Origin: Malachius bipustulatus
Lineage: Eukaryota; Arthropoda; Insecta; Coleoptera; Melyridae
NCBI GenBank assembly: GCA_910589415.1
Contig: OU342637.1
Span: 24,341,162-24,405,161 of the forward strand
Direction: 5' to 3'
DNA: 64,000 bases
Shown here: in pieces, positions 1-10,924 of the stretch
How positions within the stretch are numbered: position 1 is the stretch's first letter
Layout: the number at the start of each line of letters is the position of its first letter
Program-made: the position numbers and the translations under genes
The notes under the pieces: model-generated
What the model saw: only the letters and a program-made list of their open reading frames with translations
Database searches by the model: none
Told to the model about the DNA's origin: nothing

Positions 1-3000
1 ATTTTTCTGATAAGAGGATCGAAGACCAGACCGTCCGGACAAAGTTTAACCCTGGGCACTCCATCCACGCACTCGTAATATTTATCACATTGTACTGGGT
101 CCTCGTACTGGCCATCTTTGGCGGGACAATTGAATTGTGCATCTGAAAAAAATTTATTTTTCCTTAGAAAACGAATAGTGTTTTGGATTCACTAAAATTT
201 CTCTAATTAGTTGAATAATAATTACGACGACATTCTTCACCTAATGACCCTAATTGTTTATAATTATTATTATTATATAATTCACTGGTTTACTGAATGA
301 CATTATTAGAAATATATGGAAATGTAGGTGAATGCATGTGTGATTAACACACACATTCACGTTACTACCATCTTTTATAAAAATAGCTGTTAACGATGAT
401 AGAAGAAGTAGTCGTATTAGGACCAGTTTTGAACTTTATTATTACAAAATTACTAAATACTAATAATGTTAGATAGATGGATAGATACGCTTTCAACCTT
501 TCACTTTTACTCATTTACATAACTTTAATAATTTGTTTCGCCTAATGTAAAAGGCAAAGTTCACCCATTGAACATTATTGAAGATCAGTCCTGATTGTGA
601 TGATGATAATCTGTGCCATTAGGACATCTTCTTTTATATTTTATTGGGAATACTGAGACACGACACCGTTTGTAAAAGGTCTTTACTTCTTGTCTTAATT
701 ATAAACACCGAATTAACTCTAACAAAATTACCTTTTCATTTTTTTAATAATTCATTATTTCCCTACATTTATTGCGAGAGTTTCTATTTCAATTAATACT
801 TCCCTTTTTTGTTTAAACAACAAGGCAAGGAAATCCCTATGACGTTCTGAGAGCGGTGCATGAGCGGAGCGGAGAAAATTCCTTTAATCGTGAAAAATAA
901 GAATGATAAAAAAAAGTATTTTGTCTCGAGTGGGAATCGAACTCACGTCTCTGGTTACGCGCGTCAAGTATTCTAACCATCAGCAACAGTAGTAATAAAC
1001 TGACTAGTATGCGACTTTTGCATTAATAACAAGAAACTGAAGAAGCAAGAATCTGATCTTGGGGTAGTCGAGGTTATAGAAACTGATCACTTTTAAGTTG
1101 AAAATTAAATTTCACCCAAAAAGTTTTTCAGAAAGGTTTTACGCGGCTTTGTGTTCGACTTTGATGTTTTCTGGGTTTCGATGAAAAATTTTGACGTTTG
1201 TGAGAGGTGACAGCTCTAACCTGTAACAGTTAAACTTGTTGTGTGTCAAAGTATGCGACCATAAGACCTAAAAGCATCTATGCAGAGGTGTTTTTTTTTT
1301 TTTTTTAATTTCGGTTTGTAGGTTTAAAGTGAAATTTTACCTCGAAATTTCACTTTTAATAATTAGTTCTTTGTTTTTTTGTGTGTGTGTTTTCAAGCTG
1401 ATCGCCCGAGGGGATTTAATTTCAATAGAATTGAAAATACTGAGCAAATCAAATTTTTCTAATATGACCGGTGGTTTTTCACCTTTAAAAGGCGTTGAAA
1501 AATTTGTCATGTCAAGCTAATAACAATTGATAGAAAACTCTCATTACTGAAAAGGGTTAAATGCACAAGCGTGTTCAGGCCATTAATTAGAAGAAGAAGC
1601 GCCCGCTGAGAGTGATCTTTTTTTATTTGCAAATTTATGCGTTTTTATCTAAAGAATTTTCTCATTTTTGCGTGGGCAAACGAAAATCTTGCCATTTGTG
1701 ACAGGTGACAGCTGTCAATCAAACTCAAAGTGTATCAAAGTATGCGGCCATGAACACAAAAGCAATTTTTCATCTCTAAGAAGGAGTAGAGTTTCCCTAT
1801 CTCTCTTTTTTGAAAATTTCGGCTTTTTCGGTTGAGCTATTTCACAAACGTTTTATGTTTTTTGAGTTTTTCTAGCTCGGACCGACAGCTAATTTTATTT
1901 CAATAGAATTAAAAAAAACGAGGGATATTTTTTTTTGACATATTTGTGACAAAATGACAGCTCTGTCAGCTACCAGTCAAACGTGCAGTGTGTCAAAGTA
2001 TGCGACTTTAAGCGCTGTTAATTTTTCGCCATTATGAAGAGGCGGGAGGTTTCTTATTATCTTTTTTTTTGCAAAATTTCGGCGTTTTAAGTGAAAAATG
2101 TGAAATCTTTTTACGAAATTACGTTTTGCAACTTGTGATTATTTAATAAAGTTTATAAAAAGAAGCGACAAAATTTTTTGACATTTATGTCAGGTGACAG
2201 CTGCTGTCAATTAATTTTTCTTCAGTGAATCTATACGAAACGGTGAATTCCTTTGCTCTTGTTTTGTTCGTTTTAGATTTTTTTAGGTAGACTTTTTGAA
2301 TCATCAGATCACCAGAAATTATAAAAAAGGGTTGTCAAAAAGTCGCTAAAGAACTCCAATTAAATTACCCAAGAAAACTAAAAAATTTCCCACACAGGAA
2401 TGCCGGGTGTAAAAGAACCCCGTTTAACTTCAATAATGATTAATTGTCAACAGTTCCAGCCTGACCGGGACCTGTATCTCTATCTAACAATGAACGTCGA
2501 TAAGGAACTGGAACTGGAGGAGCTGTCCAATAGGAAGTGACAAACAAGAATAACCTTGTTAAGCAACCTTCCGCTGAATCGAATAAAGGAGAAGGGAAGG
2601 TTGCCAGAGCGACTTTGGAATTTTTTTACCCATTTTTTTAAATTAATAATAATTACCTCTACTTCCGCATTTATTTTTACTTTTTTATTATTTGAATCAA
2701 TAATAATTAACAGAAAACATAAGAATAATCGTGAAAATTCTTCATTTACAGCATCCCTAAGCTATGTTTTACGTGAATTTTTAACCAAAGTGGTACTGGA
2801 TATACAGAGTGTCCCGAAAATTGACACAAACATGCTCTTTATCAGATTTTTATGTAATTTTCCTTGCGCGCAATAAATTTTATTATGGAAGTTCAAAACT
2901 GTAAAAAGAGAAAAAATAAATTAAACTGAAAAAAAGATAATTTGTGTAATAATAAAATAACCTTTTTTTTTATTTTTGCCCTTTTTCATAGACAATCAAG

Positions 3001-3724
3001 GTGAATTACATAATGAATCTTATCAAAAAATAATCCTGTATATTAAAATAAAGGCACCATTTTAGATTTTTTTCTTGTAGGTAGTGAATTACGATTGCAA
3101 CAGCAATTTCTTCAATAATTAACTGCGGTTAAACTGGCTCGACGATCTCTATACCATATACATAAATTTGAGAAATTTCACCAGCAAAAACTTGATCAAA
3201 TATTCGTGATATAATAATGTAAATCAATGGGTCGGTGGTACTGGTACTGGGTACCGGTGTAGTTGATGTCTTGGTACTTATACAATATGATTTACGCAAC
3301 CAACGCAAGAACCGATCAAGTAAAATCGAAATGCATGGAATAATTTCCATCCATCCACTTTCTCTGTGCAATCTTAAGACAAAAACACCTGCTGCATTTT
3401 TTTCAATAATTTATTATTATTGTTATTTATTGAATTGCAATTAAATGCAATAACAAGGCAAGGCAAGAAAGTTGTCTTTCACATTCAACCTTACCCAGGT
3501 ATACGCGACATTGCAGAATTATTAATTAAATTTATTCTCGAGGAAATCGATCAATTCGCATATTAAATTAAATTAAATTAAAGTACCTAGTTAGTTACTA
3601 TTATAAAACAAGACTAAAACAATCATAATTATTATTGCAAAGGACAACGACTATAAAAATTATATGAATACTTACATGCAGTAGAAAGCAATACTGTTAA
3701 GGTCAACACTACTCGTAACTGCAT
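1..3724 (-). CDS. obst-A: Obstructor-A-like cuticle protein, first two coding exons (gene continues off the left edge)
   Basis: Secreted chitin-binding protein of the cuticle matrix (CPAP3/obstructor family). Exon 1 is 3676..3724 (minus). It starts at an ATG ending at 3724, encodes a hydrophobic signal peptide of the form MQLRVVLTLTVLLSTA, and is followed by a GTAAGT donor. Exon 2 is 1..142, after a T-rich CAG acceptor. Joining them (phase 1) gives a residue pair YA followed by QFNCPAKDGQ, a sensible signal-peptidase site. Exon 2 then reads as a peritrophin-A (CBM14) domain with the expected C..C spacing (QYEDPVQCDKYYECVDG, then KLCPDGLVFDPLIRK). The VFDPL.RK ending is typical of obstructor-A. 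The remaining two domains would lie left of the window. The 3.5-kb intron is AT-rich and repeat-filled. The family assignment is firm; the exact paralogue is inferred from memory of obstructor-A. Confidence 0.82.
905..1010 (-). repeat. tRNA-like SINE head in the obst-A intron
   Basis: On the minus strand a good Pol III B box (GAGTTCGATTCCC, about 925-940) follows a D-arm-like TGGTTAGAATACTTGA stretch (about 965-980). I could not fold a full cloverleaf with a proper acceptor stem. It is therefore better read as a tRNA-derived SINE or tRNA relic than as a functional tRNA gene. Confidence 0.35.
1195..2225 (+). repeat. Diverged direct repeats with TGACAG motifs
   Basis: Four degenerate copies (about 1195, 1690, 1940 and 2180) share a block like GAGGTGACAGCTCT followed by GTGTCAAAGTATGCG and then a CGCCAT/CATCT-type stretch with a poly-T run and AATTTCGG. 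Spacing between copies is about 495, 250 and 240 bp, so this looks like an eroded tandem array inside the obst-A intron. No coding capacity is visible. Confidence 0.5.
2226..3675. other. Remainder of the obst-A intron, no gene seen
   Basis: AT-rich sequence. At about 2802 there is an ACAGAGTGTCCCGAAA stretch resembling one end of a mariner-type element (compare the element at 36.8 kb), but no partner end was found nearby. The open frames here lack any recognisable domain. Confidence 0.4.
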
Positions 3725-4064
3725 CTTAGTTCTTATAGGTAGGTAGTTATCACTAATAATGTTACTTTTCAACGCCCGCCTCTTTGTAATAAGAGAAAAT
3801 GAACGTGATGGTGATGGAGACGTACGTTGCGAGGAGGCCGAAGGCTGGGGAAAGAATAAATCCTTTCTGAAGTTCTTGCTCGGTTTGCTCGACAACCCCC
3901 CCTCTCGTCGAGGTGAAATAGAAAAATTGTCACCGCAATTATTATTATGATAACTATCTGCTGTTCTATCTACTAATTGGTGTTATGGTTATTTAAGTTG
4001 TTTTTATTTAACCTTAGATATGTATTTGTGATTCAAAGAAGTACTCATCCGCCTGTATATCCTT

Positions 4065-4711
4065 GCAATGAAACTTTTTATTTGAAATATTATAGCAGAG
4101 AAGACTAGATAATTGAATTACCTTTAAAACGATACCAAACTCGATATATTTTAGAGCAAACGTTTAGAAGTTATTCGAGATAAGAATTATTCAACATGGC
4201 GGTCGTAAGAATCTTCAATTGCAGATATCTCGTAAACGGTTACTGTTATATACCTCGAGTTGGGTCTCATATAAGAGGTATTTTTAATACCTTTTTGATC
4301 AGTTATAAATATTTTTTATTCAATTCTAGGTAGACGATTAAATAAATTAAATTTTATCAATTATTCTATAATATATTTTTTAAAATTTATTTTCTATTAG
4401 ATACCTGCTAATAAATCTTAGGATACGCGATGGTCGTTTCGTTTGAAATTCAAAAATGTACTTATTAGCTTGTCTTTTCGCAATGAAACATTTTATTTTT
4501 TCGCAATATTGTAGCACAGAGAGCGAGATAATCGAATTACCTTTGAAACGATACCCAGCTCGATATATTTTAGAGCACGCGTTTAGAAGATATTCGAGAT
4601 AAGAATTATCCAACATGGCGGTTGTAGGAATCTTCAATTGCAGATATCTCCGGAACGGTGGCAGTTGGATACCTCGAGTTGGGTGTCATATGAAAGGTAT
4701 TTTTAATATTT
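4065..4711 (+). repeat. Two-copy tandem repeat, period about 415 bp
   Basis: The segment from GCAATGAAAC at 4065 to about 4291 recurs from 4480 to about 4711. Shared landmarks include CGATATATTTTAGAGCA, CAACATGGCGGT and ATACCTCGAGTTGGGT, with roughly 85-90% identity by eye. The small minus-strand open frame across the second copy is incidental. Confidence 0.7.
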
Positions 4712-6280
4712 CTTTAACAAAATAAAAAATAATAATTTAATTTTTATGGAGCTCGTTACATCACTGATTATTTTAAACGAGATAGAATTCCGGTGTCGTT
4801 CATTTGATCATTGAATATTTTCCAGTCTGTGTATTCATTTATTTTTCGTTGAGTCTTCAAAAACCGAAAGTTTCAATTACCTATCCACCTAATTTAACGG
4901 TAATTAAGCTTGTTTTGTAGTGTAAATGGTCATGAAAACATTGAAAAGTGAGATGTTTCTAAAATAATAGAGCATAACTGTGTTATTTATTCTATTGACT
5001 GGGTTGGTTGAAAATATACGTTCAAATCAAAGTCGTGGTCATTTGTTGAATAATATTTCGTGTATAATTTAAAAACAAATAGATGAAGAAAGCGTGGTAG
5101 GTTTGCGCCCAGCAACGCGAAAATTAATTGAAATGTATCTCAATCGAAATAGGCAAATTTAAATTAAATAAAAACCTTCAATTAATACCGTTGCTGCTGC
5201 ATGACTAAATTATTATCCTCCTCCTTTCCAAGGTGATCTCTTTCAATTCGTTTTGTTATTATTTTTTTTATAAATTAGGTAGGTCCTTTGCTATAAGATA
5301 TTTTATACTCGAGTATTTATACTACTTATCACCGATATTGATCTCAAAGACGTGTCATTTGTTTCCTGTATTTCAAGAATAATTACCAATTACTTTCACG
5401 TAAGTACCCACCTATGTGTACAATGTGTTTGTGTAGGTATCAAGCCCTCGACTTGCAGCAGTGAAAGTTCGCATGCAAATTCGTCTGTCGTCTGCATACA
5501 TCGATTGCGTAATAAGATTCATTCATCCATTCGGAATAATTATTCTCATTATTTCCGAAGAAGAATATTTAAATTAAAAATCTGATATTTAGATTTATCT
5601 AGGACACTTTACTTTTTCATCATCGCCGTCCTTGTTGTTTCTTGCAAATGCAAATTATCTGGATTTCAAATCAAGTATAGCGATGATGATTAAAGAGTGA
5701 ATTAATTAATTAATAATTGAGTTTTTTTATTATTCGTCTCATGAATCACAAATGGACAACATCACAACAGCATATCAGTTTGTTACACTTGATGTTCTAG
5801 CTAGTATGTGCTCATCTTCACGTGTTCAAGTGATGATCGTCCGCGCATACTCGTCAGTATAGTTTGGAATATTATCAAAGTTAGCTCCGTTGAAGAGTCG
5901 AAAAATCCCTCTTTTTATTGTTGAAACATCCTCTAACTCAGCAAAAGTGTACCATTTTTAATAAGCTGACTTAATAAGTGAATTTTTAGACGGTTGTGCG
6001 CACGTGAAAAAACTGACGTTTTTTTGAAGCTAATTTGTCATTCCTAACATTTCTCCCAACTTTTCCTGGTTCTGATAATTTTAACCTTACTAGTAAGCGT
6101 CAGTGTCGGTAATGCAGATGCCCTAATAATATGACAATAATTTGTACAGGCCCTCCTCCATGCAGCCTGGCAAAAAGTAATCTTAGCCGGCACACATAGG
6201 TACATATTAGCGAAGCCAAAAACCCATGATACAGCATGTTTAAAAATATGTATGGGAAAATTTTTATTTTTTTTATTTTC
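4712..6280. other. Intergenic AT-rich DNA upstream of the zinc-finger cluster
   Basis: I see no gene. At about 6093 a copy of the dispersed motif GTCAGTGTCGGTAAT occurs. A polypyrimidine tract and CAG at 6282 match the acceptor of the intact paralogue at 7999. Confidence 0.4.
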
Positions 6281-6414
6281 AGGTTCAGGTGAGAGATCCG
6301 GATCCGACGCAATAATCAAAAATGATCTAATCCAGAGAACAACATTTTTGAAAAACTCCAAAAAATCCCGGATCAAGTCTGAGTGACTATTATTTCGATC
6401 AAATAAAACCAAAA

Positions 6415-6618
6415 ATGAGCGACACGGTCCACTTGAAAACAGAACCTGAAGATTGTTTCGGGAATCTTCCAATCTTCCTGAGGAATCTTTCAGACCGGCA
6501 CCAGCACATCAAGAAGGAAACGAAAAGCTACAGGACCCTTTATTACTCCCCCATTCCTGGACATTTTCAGATTAAACCGGAAAATGCTAGTAATGCTACA
6601 GTGAAACTTGAACCTTGA
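6415..6618 (+). pseudogene. Truncated duplicate of the N-terminal exon of the zinc-finger gene at 8133
   Basis: The 67-codon frame starts MSDTVHLKTEPED and ends ATVKLEP-stop. It matches the N-terminus and 5' UTR of the gene at 8133, including the acceptor and the non-coding bases before the ATG. Relative to that gene, an 8-bp duplication (AATCTTCC) shifts the frame and a 2-bp loss about 70 bp later restores it, so the middle (about 25 residues) reads in the wrong frame. The copy stops where the intact gene continues into its acidic region, and no zinc finger follows. It could still make a short peptide carrying the two SUMO-like motifs LKTE and VKLE, but a decaying partial duplication is more likely. 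Confidence 0.7.
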
Positions 6619-7270
6619 ATATTAATTTGTTTTGTAACTTCTTTAATTACTATAAATACCTATATGCATTTTTGATTGTTTAACACAGACCTGTTTTTTA
6701 TTCAATTATTTTGTAGTTTTGGTAAAAGATAAGACCACAGCTCTCTCAATAAAAACTGGTTTAATTTACTTGATAAATAGGAGCCATTTGAATTCTTACT
6801 GTTTCGCGCCACCTTTCACGGATCCCGCGTTCCTTAACAATTATTATAATTATAATTTTGTCATTCAGACCCCGCTGAGGATCATTTGCTATCCGGATAG
6901 CAGAAGTTGAAAAGGGTAAACTGGGTCGTGCGCATTGTTACAGAGATTGTTTCTATTCTGTCGTTCCATTACGCGCGCTGCCATCTAGCGATGATGGATT
7001 GAACTGAATTTACATGGTTTTAAGTAAAGGTCCGCTTACATCTAACGGTAGGCCGGATGTTCAACGTGGACATGCATTTCGATTAATAAATGGACCTTTG
7101 AATGACTACATTTACATTTGACGGGGACGGACTGATAACAAAACGTCCCCGTCATATATAAATTACGCAGCCATTCAAAATTCTTATGCACGTCCACCTT
7201 GAACATCCGTCCTTGCCGATAGATGTGAGTTGACCTTTAATATAGAACCTGGCGTTTTGGTTTGGTGAAT
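6619..7270. mobile_element. Intergenic DNA with a short foldback element (core 7025..7239)
   Basis: TAAAGGTC...ACATCTA..GG...GGATGTTCAA.GTGGAC.TGCAT at 7025-7077 is mirrored, with mismatches, by the inverted copy ending TTGACCTTTA at 7239. This gives an approximately 215-bp element with imperfect terminal inverted repeats (TIRs) of about 50 bp. The rest of the interval contains nothing I can name. Confidence 0.55.
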
Positions 7271-7513
7271 TCAAGCGGGAGATAGTCAGCTGTCACTTGT
7301 CAAAATGAAGTAAGGTAGTTGTTTGATCTGTGATTGAATTGAAGGTTCTCGCGTGTTGACTGTTGTTGTTGAGAAACAACAAAACAAACATAAACATTAA
7401 ACAATTTAAACAACAATACAACAAAATTGAGATAGAAGAGAGCTTAGAGAAGAGAGGTCACAGCACAGCCAGAAGCCAGACCAGACCAGAAAACAACAAA
7501 ATAATAATTCATA
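7271..7513 (+). promoter_or_regulatory. Probable promoter and non-coding first exon of the zinc-finger gene at 8133
   Basis: A GTCAGCTGTCACTTGTCAAA cluster (about 7286-7305) resembles the TGTCA/TGACA-rich stretches upstream of other family members. About 200 bp later an ATA|GTAAGTG donor lies at 7514. The matching acceptor is TTTATTTTCAG ending at 7999, 133 bp before the ATG. The transcription start itself is not visible. Confidence 0.45.
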
Positions 7514-8132
7514 GTAAGTGTAGTGTAGTGTAGTTAGCTAGTTAGCAATGTACAAACATTTTTTTTGTTAAAAAATATACTAAAAATCATGATTTGTTTT
7601 ATAGTAGGTAAGGTACGAAGAAGCCCAAAGAGCCCTGCTGGTATTGATGCGGGTGCCAGTAGGCATAAGAATAAGAACATTTCATAACAAACAACAGCAA
7701 ACAGGCGTCCATTCTTAGGCGGTAGGAACCTACTGTGGGATTTTTTATAAATTTACCTAACAAAAATACTTTCAATGCGATTTCTTCCAAAATTTAACAC
7801 GCAGTCGATGTCAGGCAGGTATTTCCCTTTTCCACCATTTCTCAAAAATCTAAACTACAGTCCATTTACTGAACAGACAGAGTACCTAAAGTCACCCCCT
7901 TAAAATTTAAATTTTTGATGCACAACCATCAATCTGTAGGCTGTGCAAAACAGACTATTATAAGCGTGAGAGGAAAGTTAATTTTTTCTTTATTTTCAGT
8001 TTCAGATCTCGTTGCTGCTGTGCATTGATTCGACAATAATCAAGTGAACTTTCCGGAGAACAACATTTCTGAAGAACTCCAAAGAATCCCGGATAGAGTC
8101 TGAGCGAATATTTTGATCAAATAAAACAAAAA

Positions 8133-9974
8133 ATGAGCGACACGGTCCAGTTGAAAACAGAACCCGAGGATCGTTTCGGGAATCTTCCTGAGGAATCTTT
8201 CAGACCGGCACCAGCACATCAAGAAAGAAACCAAACGCTACAGGACCCTTATTATTACTCCCCCATCCCTGTACATTGTCAGATGAAAACGGAAAATGTT
8301 ACAGCAGTTAAACTTGAACCGGACCCGGACATTGAAGACGATCAACTTCAACCACTGAAAGAAGACATTGACATTGAAGAATATAAGTCGAAACACGAAT
8401 CGTTTGATTTAATCAACATTAAAGATGAACCTGATTGTAATGAAAACGACTGTGTCAGTTATAGTTATAATGGTTATCTGCTAGAAACAAAAGTAAAAGT
8501 GTCAGTGAAAAGACAGACAGGCTTGTTTAAATGTGACAGTTGTTCGTACGAAACTAAAAGAAGAGACACTTTGGCCAGGCATTTTATTCGTAAACACGCT
8601 GAAGGTACCGAACTGTTCAAATGTGACCATTGTTCTTATGAAACAAAAATCAAAAACAACTTGAAGGTCCACATCGATAATAAGCACAAAGAGCACACGG
8701 AACTGTTCAAATGTGAAGCATGTTCGTATGTCGGCAAGTCCAAAAAAAGTGTGCGGATGCACTTCAATCGCAATCACAGGGAATTATTTAAATGCGTCGA
8801 TTGTTCATTTGAGACCAATTTCAAAAACTCACTGAACAAGCATATAAATCAAAAGCATTTGGAAGGCACTGTACATTGTCAGATGAAAACGGAAAATGTT
8901 ACAGCAGTGAAACTTGAACCTGACCCGGACATTGAAGACGATCAGCTTCAACCACTGAAAGAAGACATTGACATTGAAGAGTACAAGTCGAAACACGAAT
9001 CGTTTGATTTAATCAACATTAAAGATGAACCTAATTGTAATGAAGACGACTGTGTCAGTTATAATTATAATGGTTATCTGCTAGAAACAAAAGTAAAAGT
9101 GTCAGTGAAAAGACAGACAGGCTTGTTTAAATGTGACAGTTGTTCGTACGAAACTAAAAGAAGAGACACTTTGACCAGGCATTTTATTCGTAAACACGGT
9201 GAAGGTACCGAACTGTTCAAATGTGACCATTGTTCTTATGAAACAAAAATCAAAAACAACTTGAAGGTCCACATCGATAATAAGCACAAAGAACACACGG
9301 AACTGTTCAAATGTGAAGCATGTTCGTATGTCGGCAAGTCCAAAAAAAGCGTGCGGATGCACTTCAATCGCAATCACAGGGAATTATTTAAATGCGTCGA
9401 TTGTTCATTTGAGACCAATTTCAAAAACTCACTGAACAAGCATATAAATCAAAAGCACTTGGAAGGCACTGAAGTGTTCGAGTGCAGCGAGTGTTCATTT
9501 AAAACTAGATTCAGAAGGAGCTTGAAAATTCACGACCTTAAACATAGAGATGACGTCGAATTGTTCAAATGTGACAGTTGTGTATACGAAACAAAAAGAA
9601 GAAGCGATTTGAATAAGCATTTTATTATAAAACACAAGGAGCACGCTCAACTGTTCAAATGTGACAGTTGTCCCTATGAAACAAAGATCAAAGGGAACTT
9701 GAGGGTTCATATTAATTATAAGCACAATGAACATTCTGATCGATTCGTTTGTGAAGCCTGTTCGTTTGTCACTAAAGCCAAAAATGACTTACGAAAGCAT
9801 TTTAATCATAAACACAATGAACATCTTGAACAGTTCAAATGTGATGCCTGTGTGTATGTCACCAAGTCCAAATCCAATTTGAGGTTGCATTTTTCTCGCA
9901 ATCACAAAGAACATACTGAACTACTGAAATGTGCCAGGAGTGTTCATTCACATCTAATTCAAAAAACTCTTTGA
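8133..9974 (+). CDS. C2H2 zinc-finger protein, 13 intact fingers with an internal duplication
   Basis: 613-aa probable nuclear DNA-binding regulator encoded in one coding exon. The start is the MSDTVQLKTEPED methionine, preceded by AAAAA and by the acceptor at 7999. Residues 1-130 are acidic with SUMO-acceptor-like psi-K-x-E motifs (LKTE, VKLE, IKDE). Fingers follow the pattern CxxC-x12-H-x4-H, for example CDSCSYETKRRDTLARHFIRKH, joined by linkers such as EHTELFK rather than TGEKP. There are four fingers, then a second copy of the acidic segment plus the same four fingers (exact 600-bp tandem duplication), then five further fingers. The final finger is destroyed by a frameshift. After LLKCA the frame ends RSVHSHLIQKTL-stop, while another frame reads CQECSFTSNSKNSLNGHF. 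No ZAD, BTB or KRAB domain is present. Target DNA and orthology are not recognisable. Confidence 0.9.
   Translation: MSDTVQLKTEPEDRFGNLPEESFRPAPAHQERNQTLQDPYYYSPIPVHCQMKTENVTAVKLEPDPDIEDDQLQPLKEDIDIEEYKSKHESFDLINIKDEPDCNENDCVSYSYNGYLLETKVKVSVKRQTGLFKCDSCSYETKRRDTLARHFIRKHAEGTELFKCDHCSYETKIKNNLKVHIDNKHKEHTELFKCEACSYVGKSKKSVRMHFNRNHRELFKCVDCSFETNFKNSLNKHINQKHLEGTVHCQMKTENVTAVKLEPDPDIEDDQLQPLKEDIDIEEYKSKHESFDLINIKDEPNCNEDDCVSYNYNGYLLETKVKVSVKRQTGLFKCDSCSYETKRRDTLTRHFIRKHGEGTELFKCDHCSYETKIKNNLKVHIDNKHKEHTELFKCEACSYVGKSKKSVRMHFNRNHRELFKCVDCSFETNFKNSLNKHINQKHLEGTEVFECSECSFKTRFRRSLKIHDLKHRDDVELFKCDSCVYETKRRSDLNKHFIIKHKEHAQLFKCDSCPYETKIKGNLRVHINYKHNEHSDRFVCEACSFVTKAKNDLRKHFNHKHNEHLEQFKCDACVYVTKSKSNLRLHFSRNHKEHTELLKCARSVHSHLIQKTL
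8271..9470 (+). repeat. Perfect-period 600-bp in-frame tandem duplication inside the zinc-finger gene
   Basis: 8271-8870 and 8871-9470 both begin GTACATTGTCAGATGAAAAC and differ at only about a dozen positions by eye. 600 bp is exactly 200 codons, so the frame is kept and the protein gains a second acidic, SUMO-motif segment wedged between finger arrays. The near identity indicates a recent event or ongoing gene conversion. Confidence 0.95.
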
Positions 9975-10760
9975 ACGGGCATTTTATTAGTCATAACCAC
10001 TTGGACTTAGAAGGTATACCTATATACTGAATAGTGAATCGAAGTGTTTAAATTTTTAAATGTGACAGTTCTTCAAGCTACTTCATTCTCGCAAGGATGT
10101 AAGAGAGCAGTAGTTCCCCAAAAAGAATGGCCGTCGGGCAAGTCAAAGAAGGGGAATGGATATCGGAAGCTCAAGAGACAGCAGAGGAGGAATGATGGTG
10201 GAACTGGGGCGAGTGAGTTATGGGTCTTGAAGAAAGACATCACTGCCCCGCTAGAGTAATCGATTGTTGCAATTTAAATTGATTGTTAAACCTAATAGTT
10301 AACTCTTATTGGAGTGAATAAATACTTTATATTGTCTTATATTATAACATATTAATTATTGTGATTCCACAATTCTTATTAAAGTGGTTTGTGGCATGTT
10401 AAAAAAGGACAGAGTATTAATTTTCACATAATCACATTTAGAGCCATTATTGTTTATAACTTAATCATAAAAAACCCAATGGGTAATTATGTTTATTATA
10501 GTAAACATTTGCATATCATCAAAATTTAATAATAATTCTAATGTCATGTTAGATCTAGAAAATTGTGTCTTTAATTTTTTACAAGACCATAAAGATAGTT
10601 TTATTTGAAATTTGTTAATTGTTATTATACCAATTACCATCCGAGAGTACGTTATGCGCATGCCTCAGAGTTTTTTTTTATAGTACGTTTTTACTGTTTT
10701 CAATAAAAGTAGTACAATTTTACTAAAATATGCAGTACAAAAGAGAAAAACCAGGACCGT
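9975..10760. other. 3' flank of the zinc-finger gene with finger debris
   Basis: From 9928 to about 10010 a different frame continues as a degraded finger, and at about 10055 an AAATGTGACAGTTCTTC fragment is another finger relic. A 71-codon basic open frame at 10044-10259 has no recognisable domain. AATAAATAC at about 10318 could serve as a poly(A) signal. Confidence 0.5.
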
Positions 10761-10766
10761 ATTACC

Positions 10767-10850
10767 GACACTGACAACTATCTTAGTGTCGGTAATACAG
10801 GTTCTTTAGTTTCAGGTCCTGGTTACCGACACTGACGTATTGTCAATCAA
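10767..10850. repeat. Three clustered copies of the GTCAGTGTCGGTAATACAGG motif
   Basis: The motif occurs at about 10767 (inverted, GTATTACCGACACTGAC), 10792 (direct, TTAGTGTCGGTAATACAGG) and 10824 (inverted, GGTTACCGACACTGAC). Single copies lie near 6093, 43995 and 48708. It looks like the terminal motif of a small inverted-repeat element whose internal parts are lost. Confidence 0.5.
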
Positions 10851-10924
10851 AAGACAGAAACGTCAAGTCAATTCCATAGACATGCAGTCGATGAAATCTA
10901 GACTGGGCACACAAATTACCATAG

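Noticed and set aside
905..1010. Functional tRNA gene
   Set aside because: Only the B box and part of a D arm are convincing.
3632..3895. 87-codon minus-strand open frame as a gene
   Set aside because: Only its internal MQLRVVLTLTVLLSTA segment is real, being the signal-peptide exon of the obstructor-A-like gene with a splice donor.
10044..10259. 71-codon basic protein
   Set aside because: No homology recognised, and it overlaps zinc-finger debris at its start.
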